From Schizochytrium sp. TIO01 (lineage: Eukaryota; Sar; Bigyra; Thraustochytrida; Thraustochytriidae), in assembly GCA_004764695.1 (NCBI GenBank), contig SMSO01000014.1, positions 2,245,148 to 2,309,147 on the forward strand: a stretch of DNA of 64,000 bases, read 5' to 3'. Numbering within the stretch: position 1 is the first letter of the stretch; each line of letters starts with the position of its first letter. Of this stretch, positions 54,401-64,000 are shown one piece after another. Both the position numbers and the translations under genes were made by a program. The notes beneath the pieces were generated by a model that was not told the origin of the DNA, made no database searches, and saw only the letters and a program-made list of their open reading frames with translations.

Positions 54401-55491
54401 TTGAGTGATCGTTCAAGCTGTCCTTCGGCCGCGCAAAGCTGCGCAAAGTCGCGCAAAGCCCGCGCAAAGCGCAAAGCCCAGCGCAAAGGCGTGCGCGACC
54501 CAACTTACTACACTACAAAGATCTAGGTGACGGCCGCTCTAGGAATATGGTGCAGATATTCTATCAAGTGTTAAATGGGGAAAACCCAGATCTAAGGAAT
54601 TTAGTACGACAATTGCTACTAAGATTAAAAGAGAATGTAAGAGAGTTTTAATGACAATATTGCTACTGTGAAAGCAAAGGTGCATATAAAGGCTATGCTT
54701 CGTACGCAAGCTCTTTCGAGAACGTTCAAAGGCGTGTACATTAGAAACACATTTTAGAGTACACACCCCTAGGAGCGCTCCCAAAATTATGAGCAAGAGG
54801 CGTTGTTGAGTCGCAACGGATCTATTTGTTTGAAAGGAAATTAAATTCTGATGCAATACTTTTAAAGGGGTCTAAAAGTATTTGAAAGAGAAAAATAACA
54901 CACCAAAAAAGTACATAGTTTTCTAGGGGTAAAAGCGACTGGGCAAGGTGTGCGCTTCCCTTCATATACACTATATGCCACTGCGCTTGCCCACCTGGGT
55001 GTTCCGTGTTCTCAAATTTAAAAAAGTTTTTGCGATGTGCGCTAGAGCGACTTCGAAGCATTACATCTTTTGCTGTTGAAAGATTATTGATCGATGGTGT
55101 ATAGATATCTAAGCATCCGCAAAGAAGACTACTTGCACTCGAAGGTGTGCTTTAAACAGCACCATTAGTGTTCTATCATCGCCTTTTCTATCTCTGCACT
55201 ATATATTCAAAGCTTTGTTTGGCGCACGTAAGAGACAATCAGGCGCATCAACACGATTCCTGTTACTTTTCTGCATTAAAATAAGAATTTAAGCAGACAG
55301 AGACGGTGCGTACTTGTACAAAAGCCAAGCAGAGCAAAAAAGCTAGAAGAAAGGTGAGGCATGAACATTTGCCTCTAAAATACTGTTCAAGTAAAGCCTG
55401 CTTTAATTCACTAGGCCTACTGTAGTCTGCAGCTGGGGTGGCGCAACGCTGTGTCTTGACGCGGCAGTAGTCCGGCAAGACTTTAGCGACC
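54401..55491. other. divergent promoter region between two coiled-coil genes
   Basis: About 1.1 kb between two start codons pointing apart. Immediately upstream of the minus gene (54420-54490) is a run of GCGCAAAG-type repeats. Imperfect inverted sequence CGTTG...CAACG lies at 54804-54821. No gene is supported. Confidence 0.45.
54424..54488. repeat. GCGCAAAG-type tandem repeat
   Basis: Five or more GCGCAAAG-like units of 8-11 bp with variable C/T spacers, within 90 bp upstream of the minus-strand coiled-coil gene's start, so probably in its leader or core promoter. Confidence 0.7.
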
Positions 55492-58449
55492 ATGTCTGCT
55501 GCAGATGATGGCGGCGGCGGGGCGAATAGCTTATCACGAGAAACCAGTGCGCAGCAACGAAGAGATAATCGTCTTCCAGTGCCGACTGTGGCACCGACGG
55601 CAGCAAGCTCTGCATCAAACAGAGATGCGCGTGCACAAGAAGCCCTGCGCATGAAAGATGAACAACTACGTATGCTCACAGAACAAAATACTAAGCTGCT
55701 CAAGTCTCTTGATAGAGTTGAGGAAGAGGCAAGCCAAATTCAGAATGAGAAACTGGTTGTTGAGGAAGAATGCCGAAAGCTGAAGGACGAAAACTTCGAA
55801 GTAAAATCAAAGAATCGAGCTGTAGAAGCTGCTCTTCGTAAAATTGAGCAGGAGGTTGGAGATAGAGATCAGAAAATTAAGATCATGACGAGTCAAAACT
55901 CTGAGCTTCTGCGGCTTTTAGAGACAGAAGAAGCACAAACAGCAACACTAGAAAAGGAACGCAACACGCTGAGATCTTCGCTAGATGCTCTCAAAGACAA
56001 ATACAGCTCCCTTCTCACAACAGCCAAAACACATGAGGAGCTTGCCGGAAGAGCAGCTCGTGAAGGTCAACTTCGTGCGGAAGAACTTCGTTTGCTTCGA
56101 TCAGAGTGTGAACAACTGCGTGTGCAAAATGCAGACATGGAACGCAAGTCAGCAGTGGAGATAGAGTCACTACAAGAGCAACTTCGTGTTCGGAAAGAGA
56201 AACAATACCATTTGCTAGAAAAGATGCAGGCTGCTGATGAGGCGAAGCGCCAAGCAGAAGACCAGGCTACGGCTCTCACAGAGAAAATGCGGGCACTCCA
56301 TGCACGTACTGTAGAACTCGAGACGCAACTTCAAGTGGAGACCAAAGCAAAACGTGACCAGGAAGAAGCAAATCGTGCACTCTCAATTGAAGAGGAGAAT
56401 TTGCGGCGAAGCAACGCCGATTTGCAGGATAAAGCCCGTATGGCAGAAGAAGAGCGTCTTCGAATGGAAGCTGAGGCGCGTGACAGTGGAGAACAACTCC
56501 GCGAAATGGCAGAAAAAGTTTTCCAGTTGCTAGAGCGTTTGAAACTTGCTGAACTTGGCAAAAGCAAGTCGGTTGAACAACTTCGTAAGTGTGAGCAAGA
56601 ACTAGTCGCGATAAAAAAGAAAAGCTCAAGGTTGTTGAAGGAGTCAACAAAAGAAGGCAAGCAGCGGGTAAAAGCGGAGCTCGACAAAAAAGTCTTACTG
56701 GATCAGATTCGGTCTTTGAAAACCCATAATGCGCAGCTTGCACACCGCTGTAGAGAAGAAGTGAAATTCAAACTAAAAGAACACGACGAGCGAAAGGGAG
56801 CTGAAGAGAAAGTCCGTACATTGGGAGGTCGTCTCAGTTTTCTTCTCAACAAGCTTCAGGCTGATGAAGAAATCAAGATTCAACAACGAGAGGAAATTAA
56901 AAAGATGGAAGCCCAAATCAAGACCTTGCAGGAGCGATCCGATGAACTTCTTGTAAAACTCAATAGCACAGGTGAGTCGAACCGGATTGTGACTCAAGCA
57001 ATGCGTCTTAAACAAGAAGAGGTAGAGGGTCTTCAACTCAAATATGCTGCACTTATGAAAAAGATTCGTCAGAATGGCAAAGCCAATGCTTTCGGCTTTG
57101 AATCACCAGATAACGGGGATGAGGACCGTGGCGATGGCAAACATGACGCTGAGGAGCATATGGAGGAAGAGAAGCATGAGTATAGTTCCATGGGACGCAA
57201 TAATTCTGGAGAAGGCAATGACGATCCCTTTGATGAACCAGATCCCAAAGATGTTCGTGCTTCTGGTGGTAAGGGTCGATTTTACTTGGACCCAAAACCA
57301 ACACAAGGCACGATCTTAATTCGTGCAAAACGGAGTTCGGCCAAAAAACTTCTTGATCGCCTTGATATTAACCCGTATTTGAAGCGTTCACAACGCACAT
57401 CTAAATTCAAGGAATTAGTGATTGAGAAAATCACGCACATATTAGGCCTCCTAGTAGTCGAGGAGGATGAGCACCGTCTAACCATTCGTAATCTAGAAAG
57501 CCGCAAAGATCAAATCGATCATCTTGCTCAGAGGATTTCTAAGATGCAGCAAAGGGTCACAGATGAAGAAGATGCAAAGCGTAAAACTTTGCTGCGATAT
57601 GTTCAAGTTGTTAAAACGCAGGTGGAAGATGGTGTTTTGCAGCTTGCAGAAAGTGGAATTGGTGATGAAGAAATTCATGCTTTGGCAGCGACCTTGCGAG
57701 GTTCAACGAATGTGCGTGAGTTGAATATTCGCGACAATACCGTAACTGATTCGGGGGCTCGAGCGTTAGCTGCTTTGCTTGCAGGACCACCAGCCTGTTC
57801 ACTGCAGCTTGTAGATATCAGGAACAATCGCTTATCTGAATCAGGTGTCCGTCTTCTAGCAGAAGCATTGGAGCGGGCTCAAGCTACCCGACACGTATAT
57901 GTGCATGCAGGAGGCAAAATCGAAGCGCTTGGTACGAGGTCAATTGGAAATGATGAACAAGATCGTGGTCCTCAGTCTCTAGCAGCTTCAGTTGCAGTAC
58001 ATACCGTTTGCGTTGTTGATGCACGAAGCCAGCGGAATGTTAATGCAGAAGATGATGAGCAGGCACTTGCTGAGGCAGCTATAACACCTCGAGTAGGGGA
58101 CGGCGAATTCGAGGGAGCAAGTCCTTTGCGCATCCCCTCGCCTCGTGGAACTGATAATCTTGGAGGATCTATAGCTGATGGATCTCGGGAGACTCCTAAA
58201 CGAAGCAAGGGCGTATCGAAACGTGATCGCAAGAAAGCGAAAGAAGACCAACGATTATTGAAAGCAGAACAAGGATGGCGGGGTCGAGCAGCGGGTTTTG
58301 ATATTCCACTTCAATCAGCAACGTCTCCAAATGGTACGGGTTCAGGGCCAGTATCCCGTACACAATCTGAGAGCAATCTACCACCCTTGACTCCACCTGA
58401 AAAGACATCGTCTTCCTCAACTAGAAACAAGCCCTCGCAATCTAAATAG
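55492..58449 (+). CDS. coiled-coil protein with C-terminal leucine-rich repeats
   Basis: A 985-residue protein. Residues about 40-530 form nearly continuous coiled coil rich in Glu, Lys, Arg and Leu. An acidic disordered linker follows (about 540-590), then a basic segment (about 600-700) with further helix. Residues about 713-795 contain at least two ribonuclease-inhibitor-type leucine-rich repeats (VRELNIRDNTVTDSGARAL and LQLVDIRNNRLSESGVRLL). The last 190 residues are Ser/Pro/Lys-rich and disordered. LRR plus coiled coil is common in centrosomal and flagellar proteins such as LRRC45, though there the LRRs come first, so homology is not claimed. The start at 55492 has a good context (gaccATGt). 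It diverges from the TSNAXIP1-like gene and converges with the zinc-repeat gene. Confidence 0.82.
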   Translation: MSAADDGGGGANSLSRETSAQQRRDNRLPVPTVAPTAASSASNRDARAQEALRMKDEQLRMLTEQNTKLLKSLDRVEEEASQIQNEKLVVEEECRKLKDENFEVKSKNRAVEAALRKIEQEVGDRDQKIKIMTSQNSELLRLLETEEAQTATLEKERNTLRSSLDALKDKYSSLLTTAKTHEELAGRAAREGQLRAEELRLLRSECEQLRVQNADMERKSAVEIESLQEQLRVRKEKQYHLLEKMQAADEAKRQAEDQATALTEKMRALHARTVELETQLQVETKAKRDQEEANRALSIEEENLRRSNADLQDKARMAEEERLRMEAEARDSGEQLREMAEKVFQLLERLKLAELGKSKSVEQLRKCEQELVAIKKKSSRLLKESTKEGKQRVKAELDKKVLLDQIRSLKTHNAQLAHRCREEVKFKLKEHDERKGAEEKVRTLGGRLSFLLNKLQADEEIKIQQREEIKKMEAQIKTLQERSDELLVKLNSTGESNRIVTQAMRLKQEEVEGLQLKYAALMKKIRQNGKANAFGFESPDNGDEDRGDGKHDAEEHMEEEKHEYSSMGRNNSGEGNDDPFDEPDPKDVRASGGKGRFYLDPKPTQGTILIRAKRSSAKKLLDRLDINPYLKRSQRTSKFKELVIEKITHILGLLVVEEDEHRLTIRNLESRKDQIDHLAQRISKMQQRVTDEEDAKRKTLLRYVQVVKTQVEDGVLQLAESGIGDEEIHALAATLRGSTNVRELNIRDNTVTDSGARALAALLAGPPACSLQLVDIRNNRLSESGVRLLAEALERAQATRHVYVHAGGKIEALGTRSIGNDEQDRGPQSLAASVAVHTVCVVDARSQRNVNAEDDEQALAEAAITPRVGDGEFEGASPLRIPSPRGTDNLGGSIADGSRETPKRSKGVSKRDRKKAKEDQRLLKAEQGWRGRAAGFDIPLQSATSPNGTGSGPVSRTQSESNLPPLTPPEKTSSSSTRNKPSQSK

Positions 58450-59267
58450 ATAGTATATATTACCTTTTTAATTTACGCCTTATGCTGTGTTTGTTACTTT
58501 TCCCTTTAGAGGGAAACATTAGCAAACAAAAATGCTACATGTGCACGTGTGTTTGTGTGCTCACTGTGGGATTAAATGTTTCCATGCAAACTGTAAGAAG
58601 AACAATGTACAGTGTACCTTCATTTAGACAAATTGCTGTGTAGATAAACTCAATGGTGGTAGCAGGACAGCGATAGTATTCGCTCCTTTTCCTAAATCTT
58701 GTGAGCAGTGAGGCCCCTGCTTGTAGAATTTGGTGTGAATGATTAGGTGGATGCTTGAAACGGGGCAGCGAAATAGCAGAGACAGATCGAAGAATCATAG
58801 AAGATTCAGCCGACCCAACATTTTTTTTGAACCGGTAGGCAATTAATAAAGCACAAACACTGTCTACTTTATAGCATTGTAAAAAGTATCATGTTTTCTT
58901 GCCTAATTGCGCCAATCGGGTTTTCAGAGAGACACGATTGGAAATACGGTTGATAATGAAGGAGGACTGCGCAAATGGACAAAAACCAAATACAGAGGAA
59001 TTACCGTCACAATCGATAGCGCTTGCTTGCATACCTGCCAGGTAGCCCGCTTTATCTAGATATTACTGGCAGTGATCAAATAACCAAAGGGCCCTTGATG
59101 TTGGGACAGTTGCGTGATGTGTCATGATCAACCATGCACCTATCTTGATCCTTGTAATTCTAAATTAGGACCCAATGACAGCAACTTTGGCTGGTTGGAT
59201 TCGTAGTTGGCTGGTTGGAACACTTCGCGTGAAGCGTTGCATAGCTTACGGTATTTGAAAGAGCAGG
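58450..59267. other. convergent intergenic DNA
   Basis: 3' regions of the two convergent genes. Short TTGG/GGTT repeats occur near 59190-59215. No gene. Confidence 0.45.
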
Positions 59268-61346
59268 TCAGTTTCTTGTTTGGTTTTGTTTCTTGCGTGG
59301 GGGCTCCATTTTTTGGGATTCCTCGTTTTGATAGGTCTGGCGGTCTGTCATTTCCACCTCTTCACCGTAATGTCGTGTTTGGCGGAACTGGTTTGGTAAA
59401 GAGCTAGTAAAATTACTTGGAACGGCCCTGTTGTTGTTGTTGCTGCTGTTGCTGATACTGCGATGCTGATACTGGTTTTGCTGGTATGATGGGTAAAGAG
59501 TTTGATTGAGTTGTTGATAGCGGTCCTTGTCCATCGAATTTTGACGAAAATTTAGGAGATTCTGTTGTGTTTGTTGGTGGGCTTGAGGTCCGCCATACGT
59601 TGAGTCTCGATCAAAATATCTTTGAGGTTGCAAATGATTTTGCTGGTACATATGTAAAAAGTTACTCGGACCTGAGTTTCGCTGATGGAAGGTTTGCTGC
59701 TGGAGAGCTTGGGGTTGAGCACCATAGTAGTCCATTTGCTGTTGCTGCTGCGACGTTTGATGAAAGTTCCTGTAAATGGCATTGGCACTCGTACCACCAA
59801 ACCGGTTTACCTCATCATCCCCACTGTCTTCTCTGTCACCTCTACTGTGCCCAGATAGCGCGTGGTGATGTTGGTGATGATGGTAGTGGTGGTGGCTGGT
59901 GCTGCTACTGCTACTGCTACTGTTACTTCCACTGTTACCGTTCATGTTGTCAACATCTTCGTCCACGTCCTCCTCTTCATCATCACCTTCGTTTAAAAGA
60001 GGACCGTTTTCGTCATCATCGTCGTCCTCGGCGTTGTTGACCATACCATGATGCATTTGGTGTGTTGAAGATGATCCGTTGTTGTTAGTGCCAGAATTAT
60101 TGCTGTTAGCGCGGAGCTGATTTGTGAGGTAAAAGGAAAGTTTCACATGAGCTTCGTGCTCCCTTGCATCAAGTGTATCTTGGTCCTCCTCATCACCAAG
60201 ACCTGACGATGACCTAATATTGCTATGATAGCGTTGGCTATCATGAATGTAGTTATTTGAATGATCATCATGGCCATGAACATCGTGAACATTTTCTTCA
60301 TCCTCAGCTATATCAAGGTGGTGATGGTGGTGGTGATGGTCATGAGGATCGTGGTGATGATGAAGTTGGTGGTGGTCGTGGTGGTCGTGGCCTGACATGT
60401 TAATGTCATGTGTTGCATGAATAAGCTCAGGAGAGATCGCGTCCTCTTCATCCTCTTCATCATAGATCTCAAGTGATGGCAGCGTGATTGATGCTGCTTG
60501 GGCGACAGCCTGTGCAACAGCAGTAGCATGCAGTTCATCAACCTCCGTATTGCGTCTATGGCGTTCGAGAAGTTCGTGTTGAAGGCATCGCCTGCTTCTA
60601 GTACGAGCTCTTTTAGTGCACCCGTATTCTACACAGTAGCCGGTGTGTTCCGCGCAAAGTCCTGTGCGTGGCTGCCCTGCCCTTGTACAACCTGGCTGCA
60701 GACACTGTTTTCCGCCACCATGCCGCATACATTTCCCTGTGTTACCCAGAGCGGATTTGTTGCACCCATCTTCGCAGCATCTATTGCCGCCACCATGACC
60801 AATACAAAAGGCAGTAGCGCCACGAACAGATTTTCCACAACCTTCAATTTGGCACCTGCGACCTCCGCCATGCGAGTAGCAGAAGCTCGACACACCTTGA
60901 ACTCTTCGAAAGCATCCTTCACGAGCGCACTGTTTGCCTCCACCATGTTCCACACATAGTCCTCGAGCCCGAGATACTTTGTCGCAGCCGGGTGTCGAGC
61001 ATCGAGCTCCGCCTCCATGAGCCTGGCATCGTGAGGATCGGCCTTGGGCAGCTCTTGTGCACCCAGGTTCTTCGCATCGACGACCTCCTCCATGATTCAG
61101 ACAGAGTCCTCGAGACTTAGCATACCGGAGGCACCCAGGAGCAGTGCATTTGCGCTTGCCTACTCGAGATGCGCGGTCCAATGGCGCTCCTCCAGCAGAA
61201 TTCGAAACCAGGTTCGACGACAAGTCTCCATTATTAGTGGTCATCATGGAGTTGAGGTTCATGCTTACATCCATACCCACATCCATGGTGGAATTCCTGC
61301 TCGAACCGCTGTTGTTGCAGATGATGTTGTAGGCTTTGATATCCAA
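59268..61346 (-). CDS. protein with eight WRKY19-type Cys/His repeats and low-complexity C-terminal half
   Basis: A 692-residue protein. Residues about 67-260 hold eight consecutive repeats of 23-25 residues with the pattern C-x4-C-x9/10-C-x2-H followed by GGG in the first six, for example KCTAPGCLRYAKSRGLCLNH. Each Cys3His set should bind one zinc. Repeats of this type are common in oomycetes and other stramenopiles, where they are often labelled 'WRKY19-like' after a plant protein; no WRKY domain itself is present. The remainder is low-complexity: an acidic stretch, a His/Asp-rich run (about 318-350), Asp/Glu runs, Ser/His runs and a Gln/Asn-rich end. A nucleic-acid-binding or regulatory role is inferred. 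The ATG at 61346 opens the frame, and a (TTG)n array lies just upstream in the leader. Confidence 0.85.
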   Translation of the reverse strand: MDIKAYNIICNNSGSSRNSTMDVGMDVSMNLNSMMTTNNGDLSSNLVSNSAGGAPLDRASRVGKRKCTAPGCLRYAKSRGLCLNHGGGRRCEEPGCTRAAQGRSSRCQAHGGGARCSTPGCDKVSRARGLCVEHGGGKQCAREGCFRRVQGVSSFCYSHGGGRRCQIEGCGKSVRGATAFCIGHGGGNRCCEDGCNKSALGNTGKCMRHGGGKQCLQPGCTRAGQPRTGLCAEHTGYCVEYGCTKRARTRSRRCLQHELLERHRRNTEVDELHATAVAQAVAQAASITLPSLEIYDEEDEEDAISPELIHATHDINMSGHDHHDHHQLHHHHDPHDHHHHHHHLDIAEDEENVHDVHGHDDHSNNYIHDSQRYHSNIRSSSGLGDEEDQDTLDAREHEAHVKLSFYLTNQLRANSNNSGTNNNGSSSTHQMHHGMVNNAEDDDDDENGPLLNEGDDEEEDVDEDVDNMNGNSGSNSSSSSSSTSHHHYHHHQHHHALSGHSRGDREDSGDDEVNRFGGTSANAIYRNFHQTSQQQQQMDYYGAQPQALQQQTFHQRNSGPSNFLHMYQQNHLQPQRYFDRDSTYGGPQAHQQTQQNLLNFRQNSMDKDRYQQLNQTLYPSYQQNQYQHRSISNSSNNNNRAVPSNFTSSLPNQFRQTRHYGEEVEMTDRQTYQNEESQKMEPPRKKQNQTRN

Positions 61347-61408
61347 TTTGCTATTAAGATTGGTTTTGCTCGACGTTTGTCGAAGATGTTCTTGAAGATG
61401 TTCTTGAA

Positions 61409-61409
61409 G

Positions 61410-61456
<47 letters not shown>

Positions 61457-61457
61457 G
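61409..61457. repeat. (TTG)n trinucleotide array, about 16 units
   Basis: On the minus strand it reads CAA/AAC/ACA in the 5' leader of the zinc-repeat gene, 63 bp upstream of the start. In one minus-strand frame it would encode about 16 Asn, but that frame is not the gene's. Confidence 0.9.
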
Positions 61458-61950
61458 AGCAGACGATACGAAGAAGTAGCAGAAACAGAGGTCTTAAAGA
61501 CGGCGAGAGATAATGCCGGTAAAGAATAAAGCAACCTTAAGGAGAATTGCGAGCTCTTCAGAGGAGTGGAGACGCTGCTACCGCTGCGGCTGCTGTTACT
61601 GCTGCTGCTCTTAGGGGCCACAAAGTGGAGAATGTCAGCCAAGAATGAAGGCGGCAGAAGAGGGCATGACCTAAAAGAACAGCGAAAGCGGAGGAGAGGG
61701 AGGGTACGGAGGGGCGACTAGACAGAGGACGGTGCTCCTCCGCACGTCCAGAACGAAGGCGGGATGCAGACGACTCGCGGTTAGGCGACGGCGCCGGCGC
61801 CCTCTTCTCGAGAAGACCTTTTGTTTATAATTTATTAAGTAGGACAGGTTCGTAGACATACAGGCATACTACTGCATATATATACATGCAGACAGACAGA
61901 AGTAGAAGAGAGGAGAGAAATAGAAGAGAGGAGAAAAGAAGGAGGAAGAA

Positions 61951-62022
61951 GATGAATGAGTGAATGAAATAATGAATGAATGAAATAATGAATGAATGAA
62001 TGAATGAATGAATGAATGAATG
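61951..62022. repeat. (TGAA)n microsatellite with AAATAA interruptions
   Basis: About 15 TGAA units broken by two AATAA insertions. Confidence 0.9.
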
Positions 62023-62377
62023 GCATCATCCTAGTAAATATATTTACATGAAAACGTTTTTATTATATATTTAAAGATAAGATAAGAATAGCTTTATTTT
62101 ATATGTAAATATATTTATTTCTTCTGAGGCTTTGTTTTTTACTTTCAGATTTCAGTAGGAGGATAGTACCGATAGGCACCTAAGTAGGTAATAGTGCTCT
62201 CTTTTTAACTCTCCCTTCCCGCACTCTTACTATTGATCTATTTGTGAGTCAAAGCAAATCATTCATATTTGTAAACATTATTTACTCAAGGGTACTGGCC
62301 TGATAAACAGAAACAGGAAATAAATGCTAGGTGTTACCTAATTAAACTTATACTAAGTCAAGGAAACATATTTTGTC

Positions 62378-62384
<7 letters not shown>

Positions 62385-62412
<28 letters not shown>
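62385..62412. repeat. pure A tract of about 28 bases
   Basis: The longest homopolymer in the window. It could be the tail of a retroposed sequence, but no flanking target-site duplication or recognisable source was found. Confidence 0.85.
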
Positions 62413-62414
<2 letters not shown>

Positions 62415-63029
62415 GGGGAAAAGCAGTCCTATTATGGTAGTGGTAGCATAAAAACTACTAGTTACAGAGGAGAAAAAGTAAGGAAACGTAGAGAAGGATA
62501 AATGGGTTACTACTAATGTTTTACCATCATGTTTATTTATTTATTTTTTCAACAAAAGCTATTGAGAATGAACTGGAAACCCTCTAGCTAGAGAAAGAAG
62601 AGATAAAAAGACAAGAAGTGGATTCATACTACTTGTATACTCCAGCACGGCAGTGAAAAGGTACCGCGAATGTCAGCATAGAGAACCCGTACCTAGTACT
62701 CCAGAGCATAGGGTAGTTGTAGAGTACATAACCATATTATCGCAGTGATGACAGCAAGACTGAAAGAGCTTTAGTGATCTCACCTACGAGCCATTGCAAT
62801 AGTTTTAGTCGTAGTCGTAAATCAACTTCAAAAGGTGAAAGAATAGTTGTAGGTACTTCCCTAGGCACCTGCTAGGCGTGATGGGTAATGGTCAGAACCC
62901 TTCTTGAAGGGAATCATCACTTGGGAGAAGGAAAACCTCAACCTTTGGAGATGCACTGCAGAGAGAAAGGACCGTCCTCTAAACATGCTATGGCATGTTG
63001 GCTTCAAATTGGCACGCGAGGAGGGGCAC

Positions 63030-63226
63030 CTCTTGGCTCTCTTACTTACCTCAAGTTGTTGGTAAAACTTTTCTTCACTGATTCACTCTTGGATAAAATT
63101 CTTTGTCAGTCTAGGATTGTTATTCTTACTCCAAATGCTTTTATTTTGTTTTCTAAAACTCGTGATAGACTTATCTCTGAAGGAACCTTGTTGTCTGTGC
63201 TTCGTTGGTTCCTCACATCCAGCTAG
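63030..63226 (+). pseudogene. possible N-terminal fragment of a piggyBac-like transposase
   Basis: The frame at 63036-63226 reads TYLKLLVKLFFTDSLLDKIL, resembling the family's N-terminal 'y-f-x-l-F-F-t-d-x-l-l-x-x-I' helix, but the Asn-rich segment that should follow is not recognisable and no catalytic block is nearby. Low confidence; a chance match is quite possible. Confidence 0.2.
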
Positions 63227-63559
63227 CTCTAGCTACAGTAATGCTACACCTCAGACCAAAACTCCTTTTCTTTCATTTCAGAATAGTGTTAGTTTAACTT
63301 TTTATTTAGTTTAATCTTAAAATAGATAAATGGAAAATGGAAAATGAAAGATGAGACACTACCCAATCGAAAAAAGAACAGAACTGCACGCTCGCTCACA
63401 ATTGTCAGGCCTCTGTAAAATATATAGAAAGCCAAGATCGCCATAACCCGTTAGACAAGGTGGGTAAACGAAGCAGCGCCACGGTTCTCTTGCAGTTCAA
63501 AAATGCAAGAGATCGCAAAACTGGTCGCCATTCTAGATCGGATTAGTCGATCCATTCGT

Positions 63560-63670
63560 ACATTCGATCGTTCGTTCATTCGATCGTTCATTCATTCGAT
63601 CGTTCATTCATTCGATCGTTCATTCATTCGATCGTTCATTCATTCATTCATTCATTCATTCATTCATTTA
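63560..63670. repeat. (CATTCATTCGATCGTT)n higher-order array ending in (CATT)n
   Basis: A longer unit, roughly CATTCATTCGATCGTT, repeated about four times, then pure CATT. A higher-order repeat built from CATT and CGAT. Confidence 0.85.
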
Positions 63671-63752
63671 TTGAATCATTCACTGAAAAACTCATAGAAT
63701 CGACCATTCATCGATGAGTCTGCTCGGAACCATTGGAGCCCTTAACCTCGTA

Positions 63753-63776
63753 CAGTCAGTCAGTCAGTCAGTCAGT
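63753..63776. repeat. (CAGT)n microsatellite
   Basis: Six CAGT/GTCA units. Confidence 0.85.
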
Positions 63777-64000
63777 TGGCCCTGTTCGTGGTCCCCAGGA
63801 TCTATCTGTTCACGAACAAGTTCGCAGCTCCTATTGGGACCACCAGAGCCGAGTCTAGCTACTAGAGTCTAGTCTTGCCAGCTTGTGAGACAGAGCACTG
63901 GAGGAAGCCAGAAACTCGGATTGCTCGATGGTGAGACTGAAGTAGCTACCAAGCGCAGCGAGAACCAACCTGCTGTCTGAGTTTGACTTCGACTTTGGGG

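Larger units (their letters stand above)
61347..64000. other. right-end intergenic DNA with microsatellites
   Basis: The promoter and leader of the zinc-repeat gene lie at 61347-61700. Then come tetranucleotide arrays, a pure A run, an AT-rich patch (about 62040-62130) and a possible transposase scrap near 63.1 kb. No intact gene. Confidence 0.45.

Noticed and set aside
54804-54821. CGTTG...CAACG inverted sequence as a possible RFX X-box in the divergent ciliary-type promoter
   Set aside because: The inner bases do not fit the X-box consensus (C where purine is needed), so it is not called.
61265-61642. Minus-strand frame with a 16-Asn run upstream of the zinc-repeat gene
   Set aside because: It is out of frame with the gene and the Asn run comes from the (TTG)n array; more likely leader sequence.
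62385-62412. A28 tract as the tail of a retroposed gene copy
   Set aside because: No coding remnant upstream and no target-site duplication seen.

Overview
The window is eukaryotic nuclear DNA, probably from a stramenopile; a labyrinthulomycete/thraustochytrid-like protist is my best guess, by inference only. The evidence is a unicellular-eukaryote gene set: a peroxisomal ABCD half-transporter, a SIRT2-like sirtuin, a myosin with WW and MyTH4 domains, an SLC16-like carrier and a protein of WRKY19-type Cys/His repeats. The long genes are uninterrupted frames of up to 1955 codons, and the spaces between them are long and full of tetranucleotide microsatellites. No rRNA, tRNA, CRISPR or prokaryotic operon signal was seen.

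Layout. At 2.3-16.3 kb lies a gene-dense block: ABCD transporter (+), sirtuin (+), small acidic protein (+), tricorn-type protease (-) and PX-like protein (-). The small protein and the protease converge with stop codons that touch. From 16.3 to 39.1 kb I find no convincing intact gene. This stretch has SSR-rich, locally GC-rich flanks (16.3-23.2 and about 31-39 kb) around an AT-rich core (23.2-30.9 kb) that lacks tetranucleotide arrays and holds frameshifted fragments resembling piggyBac-type (DDE_Tnp_1_7) transposases. From 39.1 to 61.4 kb lies a second block: SLC16/MCT-like carrier (+) converging on the giant myosin (-), then a head-to-head pair of coiled-coil proteins (one TSNAXIP1-like, one with leucine-rich repeats, both possibly ciliary), then the WRKY19-type zinc-repeat protein (-). 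The right end (61.4-64 kb) is microsatellites plus one more possible transposase scrap.

The genes do not form one pathway. The most interesting points are a eukaryotic tricorn protease whose catalytic residues all appear present, a sirtuin with an internal start that would create an N-myristoylation signal, the WW-myosin-MyTH4 architecture with a possible WW ligand in its own tail, and the piggyBac graveyard bounded by SSR-rich DNA. All family calls were made by eye from motifs; no database search was possible.
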